Origin: Luteitalea sp.
GTDB taxonomy: Bacteria; Acidobacteriota; Vicinamibacteria; Vicinamibacterales; Vicinamibacteraceae
Length of the DNA: 64,000 bases
Direction: 5' to 3'
NCBI GenBank assembly: GCA_009377495.1
Contig: WHTZ01000001.1
Span: forward strand, 289,116-353,115
Shown here: positions 17,773 through 26,984 of the stretch, piece after piece
Layout: the number at the start of each line of letters is the position of its first letter
How positions within the stretch are numbered: the stretch's first letter is position 1
Made by a program: the position numbers and the translations under genes
The notes under the pieces: generated by a model
Databases searched by the model: none
What the model saw: only the letters and a program-made list of their open reading frames with translations
What the model was told of the DNA's origin: nothing

Positions 17773-18366
17773 TTACTTCTCGGGGACCGTCCAGTAGTAC
17801 ACCTTACGACCGTCCACGTCGAGCTCTTGTTCCGGTTCCCATTCCTCCTGCATGTCGAACGAGTGCGACACGATGCGTGTGCCGGGCTTGAGCTCGCTCT
17901 GCAGCTTTGGCATGAGCTTCACGTTGAGCGTTGGGAGCAAGTACAGGGTGACCACCGTCGCCTCGCTGATGTCGGTCGTGAACAGGTCGTCCTGTCGAAT
18001 GGTCACGCGATCCTCGACACCAGCCGATTTGACGTTCTCATTGGCCTCCTTGATGCGCTCGGGATCGATGTCGATGCCAACACCGCGCGCACCAAAGTCG
18101 CGGGCCGCCGCGACCACGATGCGACCATCGCCACAACCGAGGTCGTAGACGACGTCGTTGCTCGTGACCTTGGCCGTCTTGAGCATCGCCTCCACGACTT
18201 CGGGCGGTGTCGGAACGAAGATGACATCCGGCTCGCGCTTGTCGGACGTGTCGGACGGCGGCGCCGCCACCTGCGGCAGGACGAGTGCGTGCGTAGGGGC
18301 CTCTACTTGGACGAGCAAAGCCATCAGAACGAAACCCAACCCTATGACTGACCATCGCTGTTGCAT
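17773..18366 (-). CDS. Class I SAM-dependent methyltransferase with a signal peptide
   Basis: A 197-residue protein. Motif I of the Rossmann methyltransferases is clear (VYDLGCGDGRIVVAAA, around residue 75), followed by GIDIDPERIKEA as motif II. Unexpectedly, residues 1-27 form a Sec-type signal peptide or anchor (WSVIGLGFVLMALLVQV, then a THA-like cleavage site). S-adenosylmethionine is not known in the periplasm, so the protein may be tethered with its domain inside, or be an unusual exported paralogue. The start is firm: GAGGAGA lies 6 bases upstream of the ATG at 18366. Confidence 0.8.
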   Translation of the reverse strand: MQQRWSVIGLGFVLMALLVQVEAPTHALVLPQVAAPPSDTSDKREPDVIFVPTPPEVVEAMLKTAKVTSNDVVYDLGCGDGRIVVAAARDFGARGVGIDIDPERIKEANENVKSAGVEDRVTIRQDDLFTTDISEATVVTLYLLPTLNVKLMPKLQSELKPGTRIVSHSFDMQEEWEPEQELDVDGRKVYYWTVPEK

Positions 18367-18775
18367 GAACGTCTCCTCGATCGCGGGGTCCCACGCGAGA
18401 TCGCCGAGCGAAGCTGGCAGCCGCGTGGGCAGAAAGTGGGGGGCACCGTCTCGCGCATACCCGTGCGCATCGCCTGAACCGCGCCAGTGTAGCAGAGAAC
18501 AACAGGGACGCGAACCCACAGAAACAACCTCAGCAGCTTGTCTGACCCGTTCCACTCCCGTATAGTGAAGGAGACGGTCTGCATTCCGGCCGCGTGTTGT
18601 CGGTCCGACGAGGAAGACGATTCCTCTTCCAGACCAACGAGATGCGCCCGACTTGCCAGCCGAAGCCCTCCACGCGTGGGCGGGACCGCATCGGGACGAC
18701 GTATCGTTGCGTCGTGCGGTCAGCCTTCGCGAAGGCTCCGGCCAGCTCGCAGACCGGCCTGAAAGGATATCCCGC

Positions 18776-20422
18776 TTGGCGGAACCACGACTGAAGATTG
18801 CCGTTTTCATTGACTTCGACAACATCGAGATCGGCGTCAAGACCACCCTCGGCGGCCGCTTCGACCCCGGCGCCGTGCTCGAAGCCATCAAGGAGCGCGG
18901 CGAGGTGGTCACGAAGATTGCCTATGGAGACTGGACACGTGCCGGTGACCACAGCCGGGAGCTGACGCAGCACGGCATCCAGATGGTCCAGCGCAGCCTG
19001 ACGCCCGGGGGTGACAAAAATGGCGCGGACATCAACCTCGCGCTCGACGCCCTCGAGATGGCGTTCACGCACAACCACATCAACGCGTTCGTCATCGTCG
19101 GCGGCGACAGCGACTTCATGGCGCTCGTCGAAAAACTGAAGCAGTACGACCGCAAGGTGATCGTTGTCGGCGGCCGCCAGTTCACGAGCACGATCCTCCA
19201 GCGCAACTGCCACGAGTTCATCGCCTACGAAAACGTCACCCGTGACCGGCGTTCAGCCGCGCGACGGGGCCCCGCCAAGAACCCGGCGGAGGCGATGACG
19301 CTCGTCAAGCGCGCGCTCAAAATTCTCGCGGATCGTGAGGTCACACCGCAGCTGGGCGTGCTCAAGACCACGCTGCTGCAGCTCGACCCGACGTTCTCCG
19401 AGCGCGAGTACGGCGTGAGTAGCTTTCGCGACTTCGCCCAGCGGCTCGCCAGCGCTGGCTACGTCACGCTCAGGGGCACCGACCGCAGCCTGCACGTCGA
19501 GCTCAGTGAGGGAGCGTCTGGCGATGCCGACGCGGCCGGCGAGCTTCCAGAGCCGTCCGAGGCGGGAGCGGCGGCGAGCGGAGCCGCGCGCGAGACCACG
19601 AGCTCCCCCCGGCCTTCGACGGGCTCACCGTCGCCGGGCTCAGCGCGTCCCGAGGACCGGGGGGTCGCCTCGCTTCGGCCAGACGAGGCCACGTCAGGTG
19701 ACAACGGCTCGCCGGCCGGCAGTCAAGCCGACGGTTTCACGATCTTGCGCGAGACGTTCCTGCGGCCTGGGCTGGTGCAACGCTGGCCGCTGTACGTGCG
19801 TCAGGTAAAGCAAATCCTCCGGTCGACGCACGACCGCTTCGACGAGCGTCGCTATGGCTTCGCCGGCATCGTCGACGCGTTGCGCTATGGCCAGCGCGAG
19901 GGGCTCTTCCGGCTCGATCGCGATCGGCAAGGCGTCATCCGCGTCTATCCCGGCGCGCTGTTCCAGCAATCGCCGATGCCAGCCGCCGTAACCGGCGCCG
20001 TGACCGACGCTGTGACGGGCGATCAAGCGTTGTCAGAAGAGCAGACGGAACACGCGGACACGGATCGTGACGCGAGTCGCGAGCGAGCGGCCGGGCCCGA
20101 GCCGCAGCGGCTCTTTAGCGACCGAGAGGAAGCCGGACCGCTGACAGCAGACGCTGAGCCCAAGCCGTTTGCGCTCTCTGAAGACGCCACGCCTGAGTCC
20201 GCCGATGACGACGAAGCCACGAAGACGCCCACATCCCGTCGCACTCGCACGCGGAAGCCGGCGAGCGGACGACCCGCGCGGCTTGGCTCGAGCCCGGCGA
20301 GCGGCCGTCGCGCGAGCGCGTCGAGCGGCCGAGCCGCGAGCCCGTCGAGTGGCACGCGCAAGACACCCGCTGCACGCAAACGCGTCAGAAAGGCAACTCG
20401 GGCCGACGGGGAGGACGTATAG
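18776..20422 (+). CDS. NYN-domain protein with two LOTUS/OST-HTH domains and a basic tail
   Basis: A 548-residue protein if it starts at TTG 18776, which has AAAGGAT about 7 bases upstream; the open frame extends to 18653 through repeat-like sequence. Residues 6-150 are a NYN (PIN-like) nuclease domain with acidic residues Asp13, Asp15 and the pair Asp111/Asp113 in GGDSDF. Residues about 170-245 and 320-395 look like two LOTUS winged helices (KTTLLQLDPTFSEREYG; RQVKQILRSTHDRFDERRYG). LOTUS domains bind RNA or G-quadruplexes in animals. A Ser/Arg/Lys-rich tail ends the protein. It is likely an RNA-processing enzyme; the target is unknown. Confidence 0.85.
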   Translation: MAEPRLKIAVFIDFDNIEIGVKTTLGGRFDPGAVLEAIKERGEVVTKIAYGDWTRAGDHSRELTQHGIQMVQRSLTPGGDKNGADINLALDALEMAFTHNHINAFVIVGGDSDFMALVEKLKQYDRKVIVVGGRQFTSTILQRNCHEFIAYENVTRDRRSAARRGPAKNPAEAMTLVKRALKILADREVTPQLGVLKTTLLQLDPTFSEREYGVSSFRDFAQRLASAGYVTLRGTDRSLHVELSEGASGDADAAGELPEPSEAGAAASGAARETTSSPRPSTGSPSPGSARPEDRGVASLRPDEATSGDNGSPAGSQADGFTILRETFLRPGLVQRWPLYVRQVKQILRSTHDRFDERRYGFAGIVDALRYGQREGLFRLDRDRQGVIRVYPGALFQQSPMPAAVTGAVTDAVTGDQALSEEQTEHADTDRDASRERAAGPEPQRLFSDREEAGPLTADAEPKPFALSEDATPESADDDEATKTPTSRRTRTRKPASGRPARLGSSPASGRRASASSGRAASPSSGTRKTPAARKRVRKATRADGEDV

Positions 20423-20430
20423 CGTGAGTG

Positions 20431-20466
20431 CTTGTCAATTGCCATTGTGCATTGTGCATTGACAAG
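20431..20466. repeat. Heptamer hairpin (TGTGCAT type)
   Basis: CTTGTCAAT (20431-20439) pairs exactly with ATTGACAAG (20458-20466); between them are two tandem TTGTGCA units. It fills most of the gap between the NYN gene and thrC. Confidence 0.65.
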
Positions 20467-20492
20467 AATCCAACGAACCCACCCTTCCCGCA

Positions 20493-21800
20493 ATGTATCG
20501 CGCTTCCTTCCGCTGCATTAATGGGTGCCCCGGTGAGTACCCGCTGACGCAGCCTATTTATCGCTGCCCGTCCTGCCAGCATCTGCTCGAGGTCGTCCAC
20601 GACCTCGAGGCACTCGGTGATCGCTCACCCGCCGCCTGGATGCGGCTCTTCGACGATCGGTACAAGCGAACATCCTGGCCGTATGGCTCCTCCGTGTGGG
20701 GAAAGAAGGAATGGGTCTGCCCCGGGCTACCGGACGAGCACGTCGTGTCGATGGACGAGGGTGGCACCAACATGCTGTGGGCCGAGCGTTATGGCCGCGC
20801 GCTGGGCGTAGATGATGTATGGGTCAAGCAGTGTGGGAACTCGCACACCGGCTCGTTCAAAGACCTCGGCATGACGGTCCTCGTGTCGGTGGTGCGTCAC
20901 ATGATCGCGCTCGGCCAGCCTGTGCGCGCGGTTGGCTGCGCCTCGACCGGCGACACGTCGGCCTCGCTTGCCGCCTACGCTGCCGCTGCCGGGGTGCCCG
21001 CTATCGTGGTCCTGCCACGGGGACGCGTGTCGGTGGCGCAGTTGATTCAGCCGCTCGCGAACGGTGCGAAGGTGCTCGCGCTCGACACGGACTTCGACGG
21101 CTGCATGGCCATCATCACGCGCTTAGCCGAGGAAGAGGGCGTCTACCTCGCCAATTCCATGAACAGTCTGCGCCTCGAAGGTCAGAAGACGGTGGCTATC
21201 GAGATCGTGCAGCAGTGGGACTGGGAGGTGCCGGAGGTCATCATCATCCCGGGTGGGAACCTCGGCAACGTCAGCGCGCTTGGCGCTGGCTTCGACATGA
21301 TGGAGGCGCTCGGGCTGATCGCGAAACGCCCCCGCATCGTGGTCGCTCAGGCCGCGGCTGCCAATCCTCTCTATCTCGCGTATCAGCAGAACTGGGCGTT
21401 CGAGCCCGTCGTGGCGAAGCCGACGCTCGCCTCGGCCATCCAGATCGGCAATCCGGTGTCGATTCAAAAGGCCATCCGCACGCTCCAGAAGTACGACGGC
21501 ATCGTCGAGCAGGCGACCGAGGAACAGCTCGCCAATGCGGCCGCACGCGCCGACCGCTCGGGCATGTACAACTGCCCCCACACGGGTGTCGCGTTGGCGG
21601 TCCTCGAACAGCTCGTCGCGCGCGGCGTGATCGACACGCGCGATCGCGTGGTCGTGATCTCGACCGCCAATGGCCTCAAGTTCACGGAGTTCAAACAGCG
21701 CTACCACGAGCGGGCGCTGGACGCGATCGTGCCACAGTACGCGAACCGACCGATCGAGTTGCCAAACGACTACGACGCGGTGAGGCGCGCGATCGCGTAG
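20493..21800 (+). CDS. thrC: Threonine synthase
   Basis: PLP enzyme converting O-phosphohomoserine to threonine. The 435-residue protein starts with a zinc-ribbon-like segment (Cys8, Cys12, Cys25, Cys28 in FRCINGCPG and YRCPSCQ), as in archaeal-type threonine synthases. The PLP-binding lysine is Lys123 in [30 protein letters not shown] binds the cofactor phosphate, and [19 protein letters not shown] is the second glycine loop. The zinc-ribbon form is about 30-60 residues longer than the compact bacterial type. It is likely monocistronic. Confidence 0.93.
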   Translation: MYRASFRCINGCPGEYPLTQPIYRCPSCQHLLEVVHDLEALGDRSPAAWMRLFDDRYKRTSWPYGSSVWGKKEWVCPGLPDEHVVSMDEGGTNMLWAERYGRALGVDDVWVKQCGNSHTGSFKDLGMTVLVSVVRHMIALGQPVRAVGCASTGDTSASLAAYAAAAGVPAIVVLPRGRVSVAQLIQPLANGAKVLALDTDFDGCMAIITRLAEEEGVYLANSMNSLRLEGQKTVAIEIVQQWDWEVPEVIIIPGGNLGNVSALGAGFDMMEALGLIAKRPRIVVAQAAAANPLYLAYQQNWAFEPVVAKPTLASAIQIGNPVSIQKAIRTLQKYDGIVEQATEEQLANAAARADRSGMYNCPHTGVALAVLEQLVARGVIDTRDRVVVISTANGLKFTEFKQRYHERALDAIVPQYANRPIELPNDYDAVRRAIA

Positions 21801-21893
21801 CTCGGCACGATGGCCGTCTGGGCCCGGCATCGCGATGGCTGAATCCTCCAGCGGAGGACGCCCGGCAACGTGCGATTGTGATACAACTGCTGC

Positions 21894-22715
21894 ATGTCGG
21901 ACTTCATGAACGTGCCCTCTCCGGGCCGTTCGCCCGCCGCGCGTCGGGCTGGCCGCTCAGCGCGACTACCCCGCCTTCGCGCTGCTTCGGCGGGGCTCGC
22001 CGGAGCGCAAGGCGCGGAGGCGGCGGCTCTCGACCAAACCATGCCCAGTGCGTCCGAGCGCGTCGTGCACCACGTGCGAGGTCTTCTCGAACAAGGCTTG
22101 CTCAAACCGGGTGATCGCCTGCCGCCGGAGCGTCAGCTCGCGGTCGAAGCGGGCGTGAGTCGATCGAGCGTGCGGGTCGGCTTGCGCGCGCTCGCCACGA
22201 TGGGTGTGATTCAGTCGCGTCACGGCTCGGGCACGTATGTGGTGGATGGGCCGCCCGTGCTCGAGAGCGAGCCGCTCCGTTACCTGGCAACACTGCACGG
22301 CTTCAGCCGAGACGAGATGTTCGAGGCGCGCCGGTTGCTGGAGGTCGGCGTCGCGGGCTTGAGCGCAGAGCGTGCGAGCGGCGAAGACCTCGCCGCCATC
22401 GCCGAAGAAGTGACGAGCATGTTTGCTTCGATGGAGGCCCCGCACGACTTCCTCGTCCACGACATCCGCTTTCATCGAGCGGTGGCGGCCGCGTCGGGCA
22501 ATCCGATTCTCGCCTCGCTCGTCGAAATGGTCTCCGCCGTGTTCTACAAGCGCCGACGAGAAACGGTGCGCCGCGCACGCGACTTCAAAGAATCGGCCGA
22601 GATGCACCGGCGCATCTACATGGCCATCCGCCAGCGCGACCCCAACACCGCCCGCGCCTTGATGAACGAGCACCTGCAGCAAAGCTGGCGCGCTCAAGTA
22701 TCCGAGGAAGCGTGA
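21894..22715 (+). CDS. FadR/GntR-family transcriptional regulator
   Basis: A 273-residue regulator. The GntR winged helix lies at about residues 50-120 (LKPGDRLPPERQLAVEAGVS; RHGSGTYVVDGPP). An all-helical FCD ligand domain follows, with metal-site histidines in HDIRFHRAVAAASGN and a conserved H in EMHRRIYMAI. The first 49 residues are Arg/Ala-rich and encoded by sequence like the dispersed CCGCCTTCGCG repeat; an internal ATG at 22041 may be the true start. The stop overlaps the next gene's GTG as GTGA, so regulator and PRPP synthetase are translationally coupled. Confidence 0.88.
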   Translation: MSDFMNVPSPGRSPAARRAGRSARLPRLRAASAGLAGAQGAEAAALDQTMPSASERVVHHVRGLLEQGLLKPGDRLPPERQLAVEAGVSRSSVRVGLRALATMGVIQSRHGSGTYVVDGPPVLESEPLRYLATLHGFSRDEMFEARRLLEVGVAGLSAERASGEDLAAIAEEVTSMFASMEAPHDFLVHDIRFHRAVAAASGNPILASLVEMVSAVFYKRRRETVRRARDFKESAEMHRRIYMAIRQRDPNTARALMNEHLQQSWRAQVSEEA

Positions 22716-23665
22716 ACGACATCAGTGTCTTCTCCGGAAGCGCTCATCCAGCATTCGCAACAGAGATCTGCTCGATCCTGGGCGTCGAGCTGTTGCCCGC
22801 CCACATCGTGCGGTTCAGCAACGACTGCCTGCAGGTGCAGTTGCGCGCCAACTGCCGGCAGCAAGACGTCTATATCGTGCAGCCGCTCGTGCCACCCGTG
22901 CAGGACCACCTGGTCGAGCTGCTGCTCATGCTCGACGCCGCGCGTGGCGCCTCGGCAGCGCAGATCACCGCCGTCATCCCGCACTATGCGTATGCGCGCT
23001 CGGACAAAAAGGACGCGCCACGCATCTCGATCGGCGGCCGTCTGGTTGCCGACCTCCTGACAACCGCTGGCGCGAGCCGGGTGCTGACGATGACCCTGCA
23101 CACGCCGCAGGTGCACGGGTTCTTCAGCGTGCCCGTCGACCACCTCACCGCGATCGCCGAGCTCGCCGAGCACTTTCGTAGCCGCGACCTGACGAACACG
23201 GTCGTCGTCTCGCCCGACCTGGGCAATGCGAAAGCCGCGTCGCAGTTGGCCCGACTGCTCGACCTCCAGGTCGCGGCCGGAAGCAAGCAACGATTGGCCG
23301 ATGACTGGGTCGTGATCGATGCCATTGTCGGGGACGTCGACGGCAAGAACGTCATCATCCTCGACGACGAGATCGCCACCGGTGGCTCGATCATCGAGCT
23401 GCTGAAACGCTTGCGTGAGCGCAACGTGCAGCACATCAGCCTCGCCTGCACCCACGGCCTGTTCACGGCCGCTGCGCTCGAGCGACTATCCGCCGCTGAT
23501 CTCGACGAGATCCTCACCACGAACACGGTGCCGCTGGCACCGGAGAAGCGGCTGCCGAATCTCGTCGTTCGCTCGGTCGCGCCGCTATTCGCCGAGGCCA
23601 TCCGGCGCATTCACCTGGGCGAGTCGGTGAGCAGTCTCTTCTCCAACGTTTCCACCCACGCTTGA
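22712..23665 (+). CDS. prs: Ribose-phosphate pyrophosphokinase, divergent
   Basis: Forms PRPP from ribose 5-phosphate and ATP. The 317 residues match the family length. Recognisable elements are the flexible loop YARSDKKDAPRISIGGRLVA (standard enzymes have a QDRK form), the LHTPQVHGFF segment, PDLGNAKAASQLA, and the PRPP-binding loop VIILDDEIATGGS, which differs from the usual DDMIDTAGT. It keeps the catalytic lysine and acidic residues but is a divergent paralogue. Starts at GTG 22712 inside the GntR stop. Coupling to a GntR regulator suggests a specialised, inducible role. Confidence 0.85.
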   Translation: MNDISVFSGSAHPAFATEICSILGVELLPAHIVRFSNDCLQVQLRANCRQQDVYIVQPLVPPVQDHLVELLLMLDAARGASAAQITAVIPHYAYARSDKKDAPRISIGGRLVADLLTTAGASRVLTMTLHTPQVHGFFSVPVDHLTAIAELAEHFRSRDLTNTVVVSPDLGNAKAASQLARLLDLQVAAGSKQRLADDWVVIDAIVGDVDGKNVIILDDEIATGGSIIELLKRLRERNVQHISLACTHGLFTAAALERLSAADLDEILTTNTVPLAPEKRLPNLVVRSVAPLFAEAIRRIHLGESVSSLFSNVSTHA

Positions 23666-23732
23666 TAACATGGCTCGCCGACCGCGGTGCCACACGTGAC
23701 CCTGCGTTGTCCGCGGTTCGGAGGGCACGCTC

Positions 23733-26282
23733 ATGAGACACGTCACCACAGACTTTCGTCACGCTGTGCGCGGGCTTCTGAAAGCTCCCTTCTTCACAAC
23801 CCTCGCGGTGACGTCGCTTGCCCTTGGCATCGGCGCCAATACGGCGATCTTCACGCTCGTCGACCAAGTCCTGCTGCGGCCGCTCCGGGTCGAGCGGCCT
23901 CACGACCTGGTGCACGTCCAGGTCGATGGTACTTGGCCGGGCACCAGTTATGGTGTCGGTACCTCAATCTCGTACCCAATGTACGAGGAGTTTCGGGACT
24001 CCACCGGCTCCATCTTCTCTGGCATGTTCGCCAAGTTCGACTGGATGATGCATCTCGGCACAGGCGAGGAGACCGAGCGCGTGTCAGGCGAGCTCGTCTC
24101 TGGAACCTACTTCCCGCTGCTCGGCGTGCGCGCAGCACGTGGGCGCCTCTTCACGCCCGAAGATGACCGGGTGCCGGGTGGACACGCGGTTGCGGTGCTC
24201 GGTTACCGTTACTGGCAGTCGCGCTTTGCGGGTGACCCGTCAGTCGTTGGACGAACGATCGCGATCAACGACCACGCGTTCACGGTCATTGGTGTGACCG
24301 AACCCGGCTTCGACGGTATGAACCTCGGTCACGCCGCACAGGTCTTCGTCCCCATGATGATGAAAGCTGAAATGACGCCGGGATGGAATTATCTGGACGA
24401 TGATCGGCGCCGGTTTGCGCAAGTATTCGCACATCTGCGGCGAGCCGTCACCCGCGAGCAAGCGCAGGCCAGCCTCCAACCGCTCTTCCGCGGGCTCCGT
24501 GAGCGTGAGCTCACCCATCCCGACCTTGCCGGCCTACCCGATTACGGTAAGCGACAGTTTCTCGAGACCAAGATTGAGCTCGCACCTGGATTCCAAGGGT
24601 ATTCGCATTTGCGCGGCGAGCTGACGCGCCCGCTCTGGGCGCTGTTGGCCATCGCCGCAGGTGTGCTACTCATCGCCTGCGCGAATGTTGCTGGCCTGCT
24701 CGTCGCACGCGGCATGGGCCGCCAGCGTGACGTCGCTATCCGTCTGGCGATTGGCGCGAGCCGGTGGCGTGTGATCCAGCAGTTGCTTGCCGAAAGCTTG
24801 CTGCTCGCGTCGTGTGGCGCGATTGCCGGACTACTCATCGCGATCTGGGGCTCGCAACTGTTACTCGGTCTTCTTGTCGACCCCGAAGCCTCGGTCTCGG
24901 TCAGCGTCTCGCCTGCGCCGGATGCGCGGGTGCTTGGGTTCACGTTCGCTATCACCCTCGCGACAGGGATCCTCTTCGGCCTCGTGCCGGCGTGGCAAAC
25001 AACGCGTCCGGCGCTGGCGCCCACATTGAAAGACCAGACCCGCGGCGTGTCGGCCGGAGGGCAGGTTGGCCTGCGGAAGGCACTCGTGGTGGCGCAGGTG
25101 GTACTCTCACTGCTGTTGCTCATCAGCGCCGGTCTGTTCGTTCGTAGCTTGCGGAACCTGCTCGCCCAGGATCCTGGCTTCGTCACAACGAATCTCCTCT
25201 CCTTCGATGTGGAAGCCTCGCTCAGTGGCTACTCTGGTCAACGCGCGCAGCAATTCTACAAGACGCTCGTGGAGCGCGTGTCGGCGTTGCCAGGCGTCGG
25301 AAACGTGGCGCTCACGCTGACTCCTCTGCTCCAGCAGTTTTGGAACAGCACGATCACCGTCGAAGGGTACGGCGCGAAAGAAGGCGAATCTGTCCGCGTC
25401 CACAACAACGCCGTCACGCCCGGCTATTTCGAGACGGTGCAGATCCCGCTGCTGGTTGGACGTGACTTTACGCTGCGCGACGAGTCCCTGGGGCAGCGCG
25501 CCGATGGCGACCCGAGCTTCCCATGGATGAATGACTTCCGCGTCGCCATCGCGAACCAGCGCTTCGTGGACTTGCACTTCGACGGCAGGAACCCGATCGG
25601 CCAGCGCGTCGGCTTCGGCGACAGCCCTGGAACGCCGACACCCATCGAAATCGTCGGGGTCGTCGGCAACGCAAGATCCACGGGGATCCGCGAGGAGGCA
25701 CGGCCCCAACTCTTCGTCCCGTTCTTCGAAATTACCGATCCCACGCGCGCGACCATGTATGTTCGGACGACACAGGCGCCCGAGACGATGTTCAGTCTCC
25801 TCACGCGAACCGTTCGAGAAATTGAACCGAACCTGCCACTGGTCAACATGCGCACGATGGAACAACAGGTGGAACGCTCGCTCAGCAACGAACGGCTCGT
25901 CGCCGGGCTCTCGAGCGTCTTCGGGCTCCTTGCGACGTTGCTGGCGGTCGTTGGCCTCTACGGCGTGATGGCGTACGCCGTCACGCGCCGCACGCGCGAG
26001 ATCGGCATTCGGATGGCGCTCGGCGCGGACTCGCGCAGGATCGCCTGGCTGTTCCTGCATGAGGCGGTGACGCTCGTGGTGGTCGCGTTCGCGCTCGCCC
26101 TGCCCGTTATGTGGGGCCTTGCTCGCTACGTTCAAAGCCAGCTCTATGGCGTCGAGCCCATCGACCCCCTCACAATCGCGGCAGCCATGTTGGGGCTGGC
26201 CGCGATTGCCGCCGCGGCCGCGCTTGTGCCTGCCATGCGGGCGGCACGTGTTCATCCGCTGGCCGCGTTGCGCGAAGAGTAG
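23733..26282 (+). CDS. ADOP-family duplicated permease (MacB/FtsX-like)
   Basis: An 849-residue inner-membrane protein of the acidobacterial duplicated orphan permease type. It is two MacB-like halves fused: an N-terminal helix (about 23-45), a periplasmic MacB-core domain, three helices (about 300-440), a second periplasmic domain (about 460-700), and three C-terminal helices ending in HPLAALREE. VRGLLKAPFFTTLAVTSLALGIGANTAI is family-typical wording at the start. No ATPase gene is adjacent, as usual for orphans. The ligand is unknown. GGAGGG precedes the ATG by about 7 bases. Confidence 0.93.
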   Translation: MRHVTTDFRHAVRGLLKAPFFTTLAVTSLALGIGANTAIFTLVDQVLLRPLRVERPHDLVHVQVDGTWPGTSYGVGTSISYPMYEEFRDSTGSIFSGMFAKFDWMMHLGTGEETERVSGELVSGTYFPLLGVRAARGRLFTPEDDRVPGGHAVAVLGYRYWQSRFAGDPSVVGRTIAINDHAFTVIGVTEPGFDGMNLGHAAQVFVPMMMKAEMTPGWNYLDDDRRRFAQVFAHLRRAVTREQAQASLQPLFRGLRERELTHPDLAGLPDYGKRQFLETKIELAPGFQGYSHLRGELTRPLWALLAIAAGVLLIACANVAGLLVARGMGRQRDVAIRLAIGASRWRVIQQLLAESLLLASCGAIAGLLIAIWGSQLLLGLLVDPEASVSVSVSPAPDARVLGFTFAITLATGILFGLVPAWQTTRPALAPTLKDQTRGVSAGGQVGLRKALVVAQVVLSLLLLISAGLFVRSLRNLLAQDPGFVTTNLLSFDVEASLSGYSGQRAQQFYKTLVERVSALPGVGNVALTLTPLLQQFWNSTITVEGYGAKEGESVRVHNNAVTPGYFETVQIPLLVGRDFTLRDESLGQRADGDPSFPWMNDFRVAIANQRFVDLHFDGRNPIGQRVGFGDSPGTPTPIEIVGVVGNARSTGIREEARPQLFVPFFEITDPTRATMYVRTTQAPETMFSLLTRTVREIEPNLPLVNMRTMEQQVERSLSNERLVAGLSSVFGLLATLLAVVGLYGVMAYAVTRRTREIGIRMALGADSRRIAWLFLHEAVTLVVVAFALALPVMWGLARYVQSQLYGVEPIDPLTIAAAMLGLAAIAAAAALVPAMRAARVHPLAALREE

Positions 26283-26337
26283 CGAGGGGCCTTCCGCCTT
26301 CGCGCTCCGCGCTTCGGCGGACAGGTCAGGCCCCTCG
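26281..26337. repeat. Dispersed 41/42-bp repeat inside a hairpin, copy 1
   Basis: The sequence from AGCGAGGGGCCTTCCGCC (26281) to 26322 recurs in inverse orientation at 44894-44934, with one G fewer. Here it begins inside the TAG stop codon of the ADOP gene. An outer hairpin, CGAGGGGCCT (26283-26292) with AGGCCCCTCG (26328-26337), closes around it between convergent genes. Confidence 0.85.
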
Positions 26338-26844
26338 TTCCGTACCATCCGGCGGCTCCTGGAAGCGCTCGAGGGGCTTCCAGGTATCGGGATCCTGCAT
26401 CGACAGCGTCGCGAGGTACAACGCGACGTCTTCCGGAGGGAACGACCGACGGAGCTGCCCCACCGCTTCCTCGAGCCGCGCTTCATCAAGGTGAGGTGTG
26501 GCGTCTTCTGGAATGAGCCCGTCGTCATGCGGGATGCCAAGAGCATCGAGAAAGGCGGCCATCATCGGTCGCTGCGCCCCAAGGTGATAGGCTACGAGCA
26601 GGTTTGCCGCGAGCGTGTCCGATATCGCGTGCGTCGACGCGAGGGCGCGAGTCCTGCGCTCGATCGGCATGCCCAGCACTGATTTCGGCCGAAAGTGAAG
26701 TCGTTCAGCAAGGAGGCTCACCGCTTCGGCTCGCTCGGACGATATCGTCTCATCACGCCAGAACGCCTCGGCCGCCACACGGCGCTGCGTGTCGGTCATG
26801 CGCTTCCAAAGAATCGATGGTCGTGAGCTCGATGTCTCAGTCAT
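26326..26844 (-). CDS. Conserved hypothetical protein, helical
   Basis: A 172-residue soluble, mostly helical, acidic protein without signal peptide or membrane segment. No domain was recognised. Phrases such as QRRVAAEAFWRDE, LHFRPKSVLGMP and PHLDEARLEEAVGQLR give amphipathic helices, and codon use matches the neighbours, so it is probably real. The ATG at 26844 has GGAG only 3-4 bases upstream; an internal ATG at 26799 is an alternative. The last codons overlap the outer arm of the repeat hairpin. Confidence 0.65.
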   Translation of the reverse strand: MTETSSSRPSILWKRMTDTQRRVAAEAFWRDETISSERAEAVSLLAERLHFRPKSVLGMPIERRTRALASTHAISDTLAANLLVAYHLGAQRPMMAAFLDALGIPHDDGLIPEDATPHLDEARLEEAVGQLRRSFPPEDVALYLATLSMQDPDTWKPLERFQEPPDGTERGA

Positions 26845-26984
26845 CTCTCCGTAGTTCGTCCTGAAAGACCGGGAGGTCCAAGACCGCATTCGCGGCACGA
26901 CACTTGCACCTGATCCGAGCGTGGCTGGGGACGTTTGCCGTCATACGTCAACAGCCTAAGATAGTCTTGTCGAAAGGACAACTG

